Below are positions 1 to 12,200 of a stretch of 64,000 nucleotides of DNA, in pieces. The notes under the pieces were generated by a model that was not told the origin of the DNA, searched no databases, and worked only from the letters and a program-made list of their open reading frames with translations. Positions within the stretch are counted from its first letter, which is position 1; the number at the start of each line of letters is the position of its first letter. The stretch lies in the NCBI GenBank assembly GCA_016858145.1, contig JAEHOE010000002.1:2046001-2110000 (forward strand). The letters run 5' to 3'. Both the position numbers and the translations under genes were made by a program. Source of the DNA: Edaphochlamys debaryana. Lineage: Eukaryota > Chlorophyta > Chlorophyceae > Chlamydomonadales.

Positions 1-107
1 TAGGGGCGAAACTGGTGAGGCCACCAGAGCCCGCATGGGCTCCAAGGGCATAGGCCAGAGGCCAGAGGCACGTGGGGACGACACGAGGACGGATCTGACA
101 AGCAAAT

Positions 108-2932
108 CTAGCACAAGGCCCGCCCTTCCTGGCCGCCCGGTCCGCCATCTGATCCCGCCGCGGCTTCGCCGCTCCGCACCGCGCATGTGTACTTGTACGT
201 GGTCCGTGCGAACGGGGCCCCGGTGCAGTTGCCCTCGCCACAGGGGTGGTGCAAGCAGGGGTCTGCAGCAGGAGGGCGCGGTACGGAGGACCATGTTGGT
301 TCCTGGCGAGCGAGCATGACATGACACAAGCTGTGACAGCACCGCCGCTCTGGGCGGGAGCGGGGAGTAGTAGGAGCGGGATGAGACCCCCGGGGTGCCA
401 GTTGTAATGTGCGTGTCGGGAGAGCATGCAGCATGCCGACTCACTGTAGCAGTCTCCCGCCGTGGCGTTGTATGCCCAGGATGGCTGGGTGGGGCAGATG
501 CAGCTGTGGACGGGCGGTGGGCGGACGACGGGGGTGGGTTGAGTCGGTTAGGGAACGAAAGAGTAAGCACACCAGCTCCATCCGGCCAAGTTTCGCGCAC
601 AGGAGGACCTAAGCCTAGCAGCGAGGGGCAAGGACGTAGATAGCACCTAGAAACGCTGTAAGCATTCCATCCTCGCTCCCATCGCCCACCGGTACGAGCC
701 AGCGAGGTTCTGGCACACGGCACCGCCGTGGCAGACGCTTGGGAGCAGGTTGCACTGCAGGGGCGGGAGGGCGGGGTACGCTTCCAATTCAGGCATCTTC
801 GATCTTCCGTACTGCTGCGACCGCTAGCTCTCAGGTGAACGCCCATCCAGTCCGCTCCCCCTCTCCCCGCCGCCTGCCGCCTCGATCGGGGGCCTAGCCC
901 ATTGAACCCACCTCATTGATATCAACGCAGGCTGTGCCATTGTAGAAGTAGCCATTCCTGAGGACAACAAACGCCGGGACCTACTTAGCTAGTCATCAGG
1001 CAGGCAGGTCGTACAGGTCGGCTGGCAAGATCAAGAGGTACGGTAGGGCATGCAGCAAGCCTTACGGCAGGTCCCAGCTCAGCTAGGATTTTGTCAACTC
1101 ACGGGCAGCGGCAGATAGGCCAAACCGGCTGCAAGGGGACGGGTAAGGCAGCAGAGGGGCATGCCAGCGAGCCGTAAACGAAGATAAGGTCTGACCCTTG
1201 CCCACACAGAAGTGCGTGAGTGCACCCCGCACCCTACTTGCTCCCTATGTGCCCCCTATGTGCTCATCTTACCGCGTCGACACAGACAGAGTTGCCCTTG
1301 CACGGGTTGTTTGTCAGACACTCGTTGACATCTGCGAAGATGGAAGGGCAGCCATGTCATGGGGCAGAGGAGCGAGCGGCGCTAATTGGTACCCGCCCGC
1401 ATGCCTCTTGTTTTGCGGCCCCCACGCCCACAGAAACCCAGCAGCTTCTCACCGAAGCAGCCGCCCCTCGTGTGGTTGTACGCATACCCAGTGGGGCACG
1501 TGCACCTGCAACCCGGGGCAGCGGGCAGGTGACCGGACAGTCGAGTGCATACGGACGCATGCATTGTGTGTTGCACCGTCCAACCGGACTGAAGCGCAGA
1601 AACTAAGCCATGCCCGCGGCCTGCTGCCGTACGCACGTGTAGGAGTTCGCCGGCGAGTTGACGCAGAGGGAGTTGCCCTTGCAGATACCCAGCAGGCACT
1701 CTGCACCCAAGACAGGTCAAGGTTCAGGCATTGGATGGATGCATCCAGCCATATGACAAGGGCATGGGTGAAGGCATGGATGACAAAAGCGTAGGCCAAC
1801 GTGAAGCTAAGGGTTTTGAAGTGGCCCTACCTACGGCCCTACCCGAAACCACACCTAAAAGAACCCGGAGCGATGCATGCCTCCTGCCTGCCTTGGGCCC
1901 CGGGGCCCCTAGCCTTTCTCGCGCCAAGTACCGCCCCCGGAAGCACACCACACGCACCATTGTTGTCTTCAGTCAGCAGACCGACCGGGAGTGCACATGG
2001 GGGGGCAAGGCAGGGTGGGGTGCGTGGAGCGCATGTCAGGTTGGGCCGGGAAGGACACACCTGCTGCTAAGCCTCATCCTGACCCTCGAGACCTAAACCC
2101 AGTCACTCCTGTCGCAAGCCGCATCCTCTGTAAATTCAGCCTTCAGATGCATGCAAAGTCTGCCCTACGCATGTGAAGCCCCCCAAATACACCTCCCGTG
2201 CCCTTGCTCATGCCCGCGCTTGCATGGCACTCCTGCTAACTTCAGTGGATGGTCACCCCACCCCCGCCCCACCCCTCTTCAATCGGAGAGGAATGCCTCC
2301 GGCCTCCTTGGCCACCAACAGCCCCGGGGCCATGACGGATACCGCATGTGCTGGTACGTGTTTCCTCATCCTCTGCTCCCTCCTGCCACACTGACGCACC
2401 TACGCATGTCCTGGAGGCGGGGACGTAGACGCGTCCTGCGGTCTTGCAAACGCACTTGTAGTTCAGAGACGTGTCGACGCAGTCCGCTTGCAGCTGATGG
2501 TCGATCTGCAGGGTTCAGCAAGGGGAATAGGGCTATAGGGGCAAAGGTCCAACTGGGTGCGGAGGACGGAGCCTGCATAACTGGTAGAGCTGGCGGGGGT
2601 CCAGAGCGCGCCAAGTGCGAGGGGGGGGTAAACCAGGGCGTGCACGTCACGGCACCCACCGAGTTACCACACGGGTTGACCGTTGAAGCGCACTTGGCTG
2701 CGAGCAGGTGAAGAAGGCGCATAAGGGTTCATGGGAAGGACGACACTTCACAATCGGCGCATTAGGTCGGCATGTGGCCTACGCCGCGCCGTGGACTTGT
2801 GTGTCTCAGCCTGCCACCCTTTGACCTACTCTGCGCACTGGCGTCGCCAGCCAGGGCAAGAGCAACCAAAACCGCGACAAGCGGCCCGAGGACCCGAACA
2901 TGCGCCCGCCGCACGTCGCCAGCTGCCATCAT
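108..2932 (-). CDS. Secreted protein with calcium-binding EGF-like repeats
   Basis: Exons (minus): 2932-2830, 2697-2660, 2505-2404, 2060-1958, 1700-1637, 1505-1453, 1331-1273, 1128-1103, 957-912, 754-690, 503-445, 262-108. All junctions keep frame. The start gives a clear signal peptide (basic HVRVLG, then hydrophobic PLVAVLVALALAG, cleavage near DASAQ). Repeats with six cysteines follow; three are introduced by EDNNEC, DVNEC and DINEC, the calcium-binding EGF signature, and aromatic/Gly motifs such as GYAYN and GYFYN sit before the last cysteine. Many exons are only 26-65 nt, so one EGF domain is spread over two or three exons. The second repeat is atypical and Pro-rich. The last repeat shows only four cysteines before a stop at 108; a donor at 179 could instead splice to an exon left of the window. 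Expected location is the cell surface or wall. The partner is unknown. Confidence 0.82.
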
Positions 2933-3881
2933 TTTGCTCGCCCGAAGGGTCTTATAGTTCCTCTAGAGGAGATGGCTACCTGTAGGTAACAAGGGGGAGG
3001 TGCGCAGCCGCCTCCTTACGTCGGGCGTGGGGTGGCTGGATGTATGGCAGCTGTGAGAAAGCGATGAGTGTATCTCCGCCCACAAGTTGTGACTGCGAGC
3101 GTGACGACCGCATCCCCATACGTCGCGATTCTCTGCCCATGCAGCCAGGTGTACGGGAGCGACTGACAAGTTGCGTCGAGCTGCGTACTTCGCGGGTTGC
3201 ATTGCACTTCGCGAGCTCAAGCGAGACGTGTTGCGGTCCTTCAACGAGGCGGTCTTCGCCCGATGACTCCGTCTTCAAGCTGGACATTGAGGGAGCCGAA
3301 GAGTCCGGGGCCGAAAGAAACGGGGGCCGTTTCCGGCGTCCGGTTTTCGCGGCGAGCCTCTCTAGGGGCGTGGGACCTAGCTAGGTGCTGTAGCAGGTGT
3401 GCAGCTAAGGCTCCAACCACCCGGGTTAAGGCCAGGTCGAGCTGCTAGTCGAACGCCTCGCCGCTGGCCGGTTTCGCCCGACATGTGTTATGGGCATGTT
3501 CACGCCAGGGGCGACCCTGGGTTCACGGCCGACGTGCAAAGCAACCGCGAGCGCAAAGGGCAGGGCCCGGTGAACACGTTGCCTGCTGCCAACGGCTTGG
3601 CGCCTGGGGGGTTGCCCTGGAGTTACCCCGCCCGGTGAGGGGCCCGTGCAGCCCATCTGCGTTCAGCCCCGCGTTATTCATTCCGTCCCCACGCGCGCAC
3701 TTCATGTCTTCATCAAGTTGGCACCCGCCTCTTTGTTGGCACTTTGCATTAGCGTACCTCCAAGTAAGTTCATTGCGCAATGTTAGGCGTTTCTACAGCA
3801 GACCCTGCTGGCGGCGGCATGTTGACAAGGTTTGTCCGGGGGGCACCTAATGAGCCTTTATTTGTGTTCAATGCGCCTCCG
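2933..3881. other. Intergenic region between two minus-strand genes
   Basis: About 950 bp between the start of the EGF-repeat gene and the stop of the 217-residue gene. It must hold the promoter and 5' leader of the former and the 3' end of the latter. Open frames here on both strands are short and have no recognisable domain or splice-supported extension. I see no convincing gene. Confidence 0.5.
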
Positions 3882-5361
3882 CTACCCAGCCGCCTCATCA
3901 GCAGCGCGACAAAATCTTTTCTGCAGCGCCCGCCATAGCCGGTCAAGATCGCCGTCCCCGGCTCGTACCGGCGCCTGGGACGTCGGATCCTGTGTGTTAC
4001 CCTGTGCGCGCTCCGGCCCTGCCACACGCCCCGGCGGCGGCGTCAGCCGGCTCCGCCGTACCTCTGGATCCAAGGTCGCTGGATCCTGATCCGCCAGATC
4101 ATCAGCCAGATCCTGCTCCGCAAGTGCCAGGGCCTCCAGCGCCTGAGAGTGGCGCCGGTGGTTGCGGAGATACGTGGCCACTGCCGACTCCACCTGCAGG
4201 GTGGGACGCATTTCAACTAGGGGGGAAGGGCGGGAAATGGGGCCGAGACTGGCTCAATGCGGGGGCGGCGCGGGAAAGTGTGGAGGTGGAGGGGATATTG
4301 ACGAATGTACACCTGGGGAAGACGGATCACGGACCGCAGGTGGAATGCATTACGTACAGGGGGGAACGGGGAGCGAGGGGGGGCGATGGGGGTGGCTGAG
4401 ACAGGTTCAATGCGGAGGAGGTGCGGCCGCAGGAAGGTGGGGAAGATGGGTTGAGACACACAAGGATAGCAGCACTCACACACCCCGATCCCTTCCCTTG
4501 GCAACGGACCACGTTCGACCGTGCGACAGCTAAGCACGGGTTTGATGCTTGAAGTTCAGCCGCTCGATGACTCACTGATTTGGCCCGCATCTGCAAGTGC
4601 GCCGCCACCTGGTGCCGTACACGCCACAGCGCCTCGCGCTCCCGGGGCCCGGGCGGGCCCGGGCGCTGCCGCCCTGGGCCCGGGCCTGGGCCTGGGCCTG
4701 GCGGTGCGCAGCCCAGGAAGGGCCAAAGCTGCCCCTCTGTCCCCAGTCGGGGCCCGTCTCGGGAGTCAGAAAAGAGGACGTAGTGGCCGTTGGGGGCGGC
4801 GTGTTGGAAGCGAGCGCCTGGGTCTGTGAAGCCAATGCCGTGACTCTTGAGGAGCCTGAGGAGGGTTGTGGGCATGTGGGCACGGCATGGGAGGAGGGGC
4901 GTGGCTCGTGGGTTGTTGCGGGCAGGGCAGCACAGATCTTCAAGCCAGGTAGGCCTGCCCACCGGAGGCCCCGCCCATGGGCTGCCAAGAACCTTCCGAC
5001 CCTTGGACTGCCGCCTGCCGAGAATGCCCCACCCCACACACATCAAGTGTCACCGACCGGCCGGCTAATTACCGCGCCTACGCTTTCCCTGGCCTTTACA
5101 CGAGCAGCCCTGAACATCAAGTGTCACCTCGGTTCCGTTTCTAAGGCCGGCCGGCTAATCACCGCGCCTGAGACCCCCAGGCTCATGCGAGGAGCCCTTC
5201 ACACAAAGTGTCACGCACGGCACCCACTGCGTCAGCAGCATGTCGCCTCCGGATGCGCTGCCCATGGCCAGCACCTGCCGTACAGCCGCCGCGGGCTGCA
5301 GCAGCCGCATCAGACCCACGGACAGGACCAGGCCCGCACCGCCTGCAGTCAAGGTATCCAT
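3882..5361 (-). CDS. Uncharacterised 217-residue protein
   Basis: Exons (minus): 5361-5228, 4855-4576, 4193-4062, 3989-3882; they sum to 654 nt with matching intron phases (2, 0, 0). The first exon has a hydrophobic amphipathic start (MDTLTAGGAGLVLSVGLM) that could be an organelle transit peptide or membrane helix. The second exon has an ordered stretch (SHGIGFTDPGARFQH, then NGHYVLFSD) followed by a Pro-Gly run. The C-terminal half is charged and helical (LEALALAEQDLADDLADQD, then DLDRLWRALQKRFCRAADEA). I do not recognise the family. The stop lies 949 bp from the next gene and the start only 190 bp from the glycosyltransferase stop, all on the same strand. Intron 1 carries two tandem copies of a dispersed repeat (5042-5215). 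Confidence 0.72.
5042..5215 (+). repeat. Two tandem copies of a dispersed intronic repeat
   Basis: Two copies of an approximately 80-bp unit, each with the core GGCCGGCTAAT(T/C)ACCGCGCC and a downstream CATCAAGTGTCAC-type block. They lie in intron 1 of the 217-residue gene. A third, reverse-oriented copy of the core plus the AGGCTCATGCGAG block is at 28262-28312, in an intron of the RING/PUF gene. Confidence 0.7.
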
Positions 5362-5551
5362 GGGTTCCAAAAGAGATCTGGTATCAACGGGCAGAGTGGG
5401 GGATCCAGGATCACGACAGGACCCAGGGTCTTGTGACATCCGTGCCTTGCAGGTACCTGTAGCCTTTGCTCCGTCCCACCCCCACGGGCCTCGCTTCTAC
5501 GCATTCAGAACGTACCGTGGAAGCCCCTTCCGCAGCCGGGCGGGTGCTGAC

Positions 5552-8337
5552 TCACGTGCACCCTACACATGGGCAGGGCCCGAGATCAAGACTACTCGAG
5601 ATGCTGTCGTGCGTGGGGTGCAGCCATGGGGTGCAGCCATGGGGTGCAGTACGTGAGCAGCTCAGCAATGCTTTGCGCCCGATCGATGCCCGGCGGTGGG
5701 CCGACCTGGGGTCATGCCGGGCGCAGAGCGGGAAGGGCGGCCCCTGCTCCTCCTGGCCGCCGCCGCTGCTGCTACTCCTGTTCGAGCCGCTGCCTCGATA
5801 CCACTGCGCAAACGCCGCTGACAGCTCGGCCGAGGTTCGCGCCCCCGACGCCCCACTGCCAGCGGGCGGGTGCAGTGGCGGTCCCGGCGGGTGGGCGGCG
5901 GGTGTGGAGAGCTGTGGGAGGGCGGCTGCGTGGGTCTGGTTGCAGACGCTGCCCGCGGTGTAGCTGCGGGGGCGAGGGCCGAGACGGGAGCCAGGTGGGG
6001 GTGACTGACTGGCCTGGCCGGACGCCTAGCCTGGGGTAGCCCGGCACCCCCGCGGGTCATTACTAGCTAGGCCCGCCCAGGGCCAACATTGCCTCTCCTG
6101 CCGATAACAAGGCGTGCACCTGCCGCACGCGAAGTCCAGGATGCAAAATGGGCACGCGGGCCGAGGCGCAAAGCTGCCGTTGCCGCCACTGGGGGCCTGC
6201 GAGGCGGGAATGAAGCGATCAAGCGCAGGGTCGCACGTCGGATGCTTGCCGCCCCGCGCTTCTCCATTACAGATAATCACTCCTCTAGCTCATTGCCTAG
6301 GTCCCCAGCCGCATCCAGATCCGTCTGCCAACCGCATTGTCAGATCCAAAGGCAGATGCAAAGGCAGATCCCAACCCTCAATCCTCACACCAAGTCACCT
6401 CGCTGGTGAGGAGCGAGGTATCGAAGCCGCAGGGAAGGCAGCGGGCGGCCTCGGGGTGGGGGTGCCGGCCGCGCTGCCTGCGTGCGTCGAGTTGCACAGG
6501 CCATGTGGGAATGACGCTCGATGGCGCGGGAAGCAAGCGGACCATGCAAACGGGCGCACAGTCTGACCGGACCAGACCGGACCAGACTGGATCGGACCGG
6601 TCCGGGCGTCCCTAGCCGGAGAGCTTGCCAAGCTTCCCGGGGGGCAAGCCAACATGTCACAAACTGGGGCAGGCCTATACCTCACCAAGCACTCACCACC
6701 AGAGGTTGTCTGTTATGGCTAGAGGCAGATCCGGGTCGAACCGCCGGAGCAGCCGCAGCGCCCCTGGGGCAGTGCGCGGGCGGACCCAGCCTTCTTATCG
6801 CTTTGCACGCAGCGGCCACAACCCAAGGCCACGGGTGCCGTTTCACCCGCGCACGGGGGTGCCCACTGCATCAGAGACGCAGCTTCCCTGCCCCCCCAAA
6901 CCCCCTCCAACTGCTTCCTCCCCCCCCCGATCGGGACCTTTGTTTCGAAGTTTCGGGTTTGCTTGGTCCTCTTCCCCCACTGCCTGTCCCCACTTTACTG
7001 TACCATAACACGCGCCCACCCGACGCATCATAAACACGCTTCCTCGCCCTTCCTCCCCTCCCCTTCCGCCTCCTCAACCCCCACCCCCACCTCTAGGAAG
7101 AACTGCGTGTCGTCATCCCCCAACCACCACCCGCTTATACACACACGCTTCCTCCCCCTTCCTCCCCTCCCCTTCCTCCCCTCCCCTTCCGCCCCCTCTA
7201 CCCCCGCCCCACCCTCCAGAAAGAACTGCGTGTCGTCGTCCCCCACCAGCATCCAGCGGTAGCTGTCCCCCAGGAGCGCGTGCGCCAGGAGGGGGGTCAG
7301 GGCGTGGCGCAAGCCGCCTGGGGCACAAGGGAGCAGCAGGAAGATGCGGCGGGAATGGGCGGCGGGATTGAAGCAGGGATGACGATGGGGGCAGGTGGCA
7401 GCAACGGTGAGGCGGGAGGTTGTAGGGCCGGGGGCCGATCGTGCGTAAAGGGACGGGAGCGCGGGGCATCAGGGGGAGGGGCTTTCGGGGCTGGCGCGCG
7501 GGTGTGAAGAGGCTCTGGTAGCCCCCACAGTCTTCACGTGAAGGCTCCGCAACGCCCTTGTCACCATCCCGCCCGCTGGAAAGACCCTCCCCCTCGGGTA
7601 AGCTCAGGTATATGCATCTATCAGCCCTTGTCTTCTCACCCCATCCCGGTGCGCACGCATGCATGCCCCACGTCGCACAGCAGACAAAGCCGCTAGAACG
7701 GAGAACGGATACCGCTAGCTAGCTACCCGCTGTGTCCAGCTCATGCCCTCCAACCGTACGTACCTGGCTTGGGGGAATGCAGCAAGTCATCCTGCACGTT
7801 GGCGGTGGGCGCCATATCAGGGCCAAGGAAACCAGTCAACTGAGCACAGAATCATTGAACCCGCGAGTAGGCTGCACCACCTAAAGCGGGTCGCGGGCGG
7901 GTAGGCGCGTGCTCACCTCCCAGAAGCCGTAGGCCTCGTTGAGGCGTCGCGCTGTGGGGTCCCGATTCAGGGCTTCCGCTTGGCTCGCGTTGTTGGTGGT
8001 GAAGAAACAGCGCAGCGGGGTCTGCGGCGGGGGCAGCGGCCGGGGAGGCAGGGACGGGGGTGCCGGGGCGCCAGGGCAAGGAGGCGGTGCGGCGATGCTG
8101 GGGGGGTGCCCCGGCGAGGGCGTGGAGGAGAGGTCCTGACATCACATGTATCCGCACCTTCTCGCGCCACACCCGCGAGGCGTGCAGCAGTGGCATGCGG
8201 AACGAGGCCGACGCCTGCACCAAGACGACATCGCGGACGGGAACGACGTCCCGCTCCCTTCTTGTATCACAAGTCTCTCCAAATATTACACTCAGTAAGG
8301 CAAGGTACGCGAAGTATCGCCGACACGACAGCGACAT
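5552..8337 (-). CDS. GT31-type (Fringe/DUF604-like) glycosyltransferase, type II membrane protein
   Basis: Exons (minus): 8337-8158, 8021-7917, 7791-7764, 7317-7213, 6763-6697, 6477-6399, 6196-6120, 5963-5552; 1053 nt, 350 residues, all phases matching. Residues about 8-21 (YFAYLALLSVIFG) form a short signal-anchor as in Golgi enzymes. Then come a Fringe-like strand and R/W block (FRMPLLHASRVWREK), CFFTTNN, and YRWMLVGDDDTQFFL with the metal-binding acidic triad at D131-D133. LLRRFDPDLPLAITDNLW and a Cys-rich CLPC follow, as in plant DUF604 proteins. It should transfer a sugar from a nucleotide-sugar onto a glycan or protein in the secretory pathway; donor and acceptor cannot be read from the sequence. 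The exon ending with the DDDT motif is partly duplicated into the next intron (7025-7130). The C-terminal exon is the least certain. Confidence 0.82.
7025..7250 (-). repeat. Tandem duplication across an exon 3' end and donor
   Basis: The end of exon 4 of the glycosyltransferase (coding GDDDTQFFLE) with its donor and about 80 nt of purine-rich intron is followed in the intron by a second, slightly diverged copy. The copy still encodes GDDDTQFFLE and keeps a GT. Confidence 0.8.
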
Positions 8338-9231
8338 GTCTGGCGGGTTTGCATTTCTGCACGACGGGCGCTCTAATTGTCAAGGTGCGAGGTTGGGCTA
8401 GAAGATGAAATGCATTGGATGGATTACTGATGTGTTTTGACCGGGGCCGGCCCATCCGGGGCCGGGGTACTTGCGTGCCGCCCATGCCGGCCCCTCGCGT
8501 GCCGTCACACGTCCCCGCCGACCCCGCGGAAGTCGAACCACCCGTGCCACCCGCAACACTGTGCAACCCGCATCACAGATGTCAACGAAGAGGCACCTCA
8601 ACCGGCTCATCCAGCAACGTCCAGCAACCGCATTGCATATGGCCACGTCGAGGAAACCCGGTCCAAACCAAGCCCCGCCCTCATGGCTGCTTTGCCTCTA
8701 CAATTCCGCGCCCCAGCCCCCCAACACCGGACCAACGGCGGTGTCGGAACAAGATCGATCGGTCCCTCGGCACAGTGGGTCCCGCCCTCGGTAGGTACCT
8801 CGGTAGGTACCGGCCAAAGAGGACGGCTTTGCTCCCATGCCGAGGCCTTTATGCCCAGTGGCTCGCATCAGCTGGCAGGACCCCGCCGGCCGGGTCATAT
8901 GTGGCCTCTTTGTGCTCTTTCATCCATCCCCTGTACCGTGATCCAGCACCAAGGTGCAACGGCGCTGCAGCACCCCCGTCCCCCCTCCCCCAACGCATGC
9001 GTCACATGCATGCTTGATTTCCGCTATGCTACCCCGCCAAAGTTCCGGTGCTACTGCGAGAGCCACTCACATGATGCAACCTGCCCGCTTTAATTCATTC
9101 AAAGCGGCCTGCTTACCTCGCTCGCTGCCCCAATCAGCTATCTGGCCCCGACATCGAACACGGGGCTGCTAAGCCCCTCACAACGGTAAAGCCCGCCGGC
9201 GGACTCGACACGTTCCATCGACCACAAACCG
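8338..9231. other. Intergenic region
   Basis: About 890 bp between the glycosyltransferase start and the stop of the next minus-strand gene. It must contain the glycosyltransferase promoter. Frames here have no recognisable domain and I see no gene. Confidence 0.5.
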
Positions 9232-12200
9232 TCACCCACTTTGCTCCAGCAGTGCCCCGCTGAACTTGCCGCGCTCTTGCCCGCTGCCCTTTCCGCTTAC
9301 TGAGAAGCTGCGGTCCCGCTCCCGGCCATGGCTCTGCGGGCACGTGCCTCCGCCGGCCCCCACACGGCCCCGCTGCAGCAGTCCCGGCGGCCGCACCTGA
9401 ACGCTCAGGCTGTCGTCGCCAAAGAGCTCGTCGTCTGGCGCTTGCGGCAGCGGAGGTGCCGCCAGTGGCGGTGGCGGGGGCAGGGGCGCGGGCGGCGGCG
9501 GCTGGGCTCCGGGCACCGTGATGTCCTGCCCGATGAGGCCCGAACACGACATGTCCTCTGCACCGAACTCTTGCAGCAGGGTACTCTCATCGAGATCATC
9601 GTCGGCACCGAGTTCGTCCGCGTCCCCATCCTGCATCGCAGCGCCACCGCCGCCGCCGCCTGCCAGGTGGTGCAGAGCACCGCCCGGCGGGCCGCCGGCG
9701 GCGGCTAGCTGGTCCACATCATCCCAACCGCCGCCTCCGCCTGCGCCTGTGCTCCCCGGCTGCGCCACGGACGCCGCCCTCGATACATCCATGGATGCAG
9801 CGCCGCCGCCGGCGGCGCTGCTCTCCGCGCGCCCTAGCCTGGCCTGGACCGCGGCCGTCACGCCCAAGCCCACGCCCTCGCCCTCGCCCTCGCCCTCGCC
9901 CTCGCCCTCGCCCTCGCCCTCGCCCTCGCCCTCGCCCTCGCCCTCGCCCGCGCGCATAGCCAGCCGATCCCCCTCCTGGGCATCTCGCACCGCTTTGAGA
10001 ACGGCTGCATAGGCCGGTCGCGCCTTGGCCAGGCCCTCAGCGATTACCGCTGCCTTTTCCAGGAGGTCCCGGAGCACGAAGACAGGTCCCATCTCGGTGG
10101 GGGTGTAGGGCGGCGGCTGACCGTCCGCCAGAGGCCCCGATCCGGGTTGGTTGTCGATCAGGGTCTGCATGTCGGGCAGATCCGCATCCTCGGGGATCTC
10201 GATCGCGTGGCAGGGCGCGGGCGTGGCCGGGAAGGGCGAGTGCTCGGACTCGGACGGCGAGTCAGGCCTCGGCAGGCTCGTGTCACACGGCGGCAGCAGC
10301 TGCGGCATGGGAGTATGGAGCGACCACTTGGCCTCTGGCTGGGCCGAGGCCGCGGCTTCCGCCTCCGCCGGCGACGGAGGTGATGGCGGGTTTGGGTGAT
10401 TGTGCGACCGCTGCGACAACAGGTGCGGATGCGGTGGCGGCGGCGGCGGCAGCAGCACCGGCGGCGGCTGCACTGGAGGCTGCGGCGCCGGCGGCTGCGG
10501 CGGGGGAAGGAGCGGCGCCGGGTCCAGGAATCCATGCCAGAGGGCCTCGAGCGGCAGCACGGGGCCCGCCGGTGCGCCGATGCCCGCCGCCGTCGCGCAG
10601 CTCGCCGCTCCGCGCACCCACGCCGCCGTGTGGGTCAGGGCGTCGGCCCAGCCGAGCACGCACGCCTCCAGTTGCGGCCGGTAGAGGGCGTGCTGCTCGG
10701 CGAGGAGCGGGTCGGGCTGGTTGGGTGCCGGCGGCGAGTCGGTCCGCGTCAGGACCTGTGCCAGGAACGCGCTGGCCAGGATGGGCTTGGCTTGGGGCGC
10801 CACGTCCCTGACGGCCTGGGGCGGGAGGGAGAGGGGACCGAGGGGATGCATCAGGCAGGCGGGCTGGTGAGGTGCGTGGGAACATGGTCGGAAGGCAAGT
10901 ACGCAACACAGCCATACATGGGTGGCCCATATCGGTACACAGTTTCACCCATCCCGCACCTCGCTTTCCCGCTTCCCGCCAAGCCACCAACTAACACCAG
11001 CAGGATGGAAGCACCAGGAAGCACAGCGCACGACAGCACACGCACACGCCAAACCCATACACACGCCCTCTTTACCCCCCCGCCCCCTCCCCACCTGCTT
11101 GAAGCCTTGCACCACGTCGCTGAGCACCATGAGCCCCAGCACGCAGTTACGGCCCTCGGCGAAGTCCGACGGCACGCCGCACGCCCCGGGCACCAGGGAG
11201 TGGTTCTTGCTGTCCAGCTCGGACAGCTGTGGGCGTGGCGGGAGTGGGGGGAGCGGAAGGCACATAAGTAAGGCGGCGTGTCGGTGAAGCAAGGGTGAAG
11301 GGCTTCTTGGGCAGCAGGGAGTGGTGAATGGCCGGGAGAGGGAAGGGGCATGACGGAGGCACAGCGGCTTTAAAGGCGGGGAGCTGCTGTCCTACGCCTT
11401 CCCCCTGCAGGTCTGAAACCCCTTCATGCCCCTCCCAGACGGCGCCCCAGTTATACCCTCACGGCCTCACCCCGTCGCCCTCACCCCACCTTGAAGCGGT
11501 TCCGGCTGTAGCCATCCGTCACGCAGCGCGGGTACAGGGGCCAGTAGCGGTAGTCCTCGCGGGCTTTGCTACCCGCTTGCGAGACCACCACCCTGCGGGC
11601 GTCACCAATCACGAAGAGGCAATGGTGCATTGCTTCAGGCACGTTTTATCTTGATCAGCTCTCGAAAGTATGCTGTGTTGCTAGCCAGCCTCACCTTGCC
11701 GGTGCCTGCCCCGCCCGCGAAGCCGCAGTGACGTCCGGTCCCAGGCCCAGCCGCGGCTTCATTGCCGCTACCCAGCGCTCCACGCCCTCGCTGGGCCCGG
11801 CGCCCGGCTGCCACCCCGTGGCCCCGACGATTCGTCTGAGCCAGCACGCCAGCCCGTTCGCCACCGTGCCGTGCTGCTGCATCGCCGTGAGCTCAGCGGC
11901 GGATGAGGGGGCCTTGGGCGCGATGTGCACGCCGCGGAAGTAGCAGAAGGTGAAGGCCGCCCAGGCCCGGTACGCGACCAACTCGAGGACTGGCTCCGGG
12001 GCCGGCACGCAGCCGTGGCGGATGAAGGCCTGGGCGCAACGGGCGAAGGTCTCGGCGAAGTTGGATTGCAGCCCCGGTGCTTGATTAAAGGCGAGGCTGG
12101 GGTCCTCCAGGAGCAGGGGAATGTACTGCAGGGGCGGGGGCATGTCTTAGATGTTGAGCGAGGGGAGACTTAAACGCAGAGCAACACCACAGAGCGCGGA

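Noticed and set aside
3040..3850. Plus-strand frames upstream of the EGF gene
   Set aside because: No domain, no splice-supported extension, and composition like the other shadow frames.
10283..10990. 235-residue Ala-rich minus-strand frame
   Set aside because: Alternate-frame shadow of the last exon of the 9232-13163 gene.
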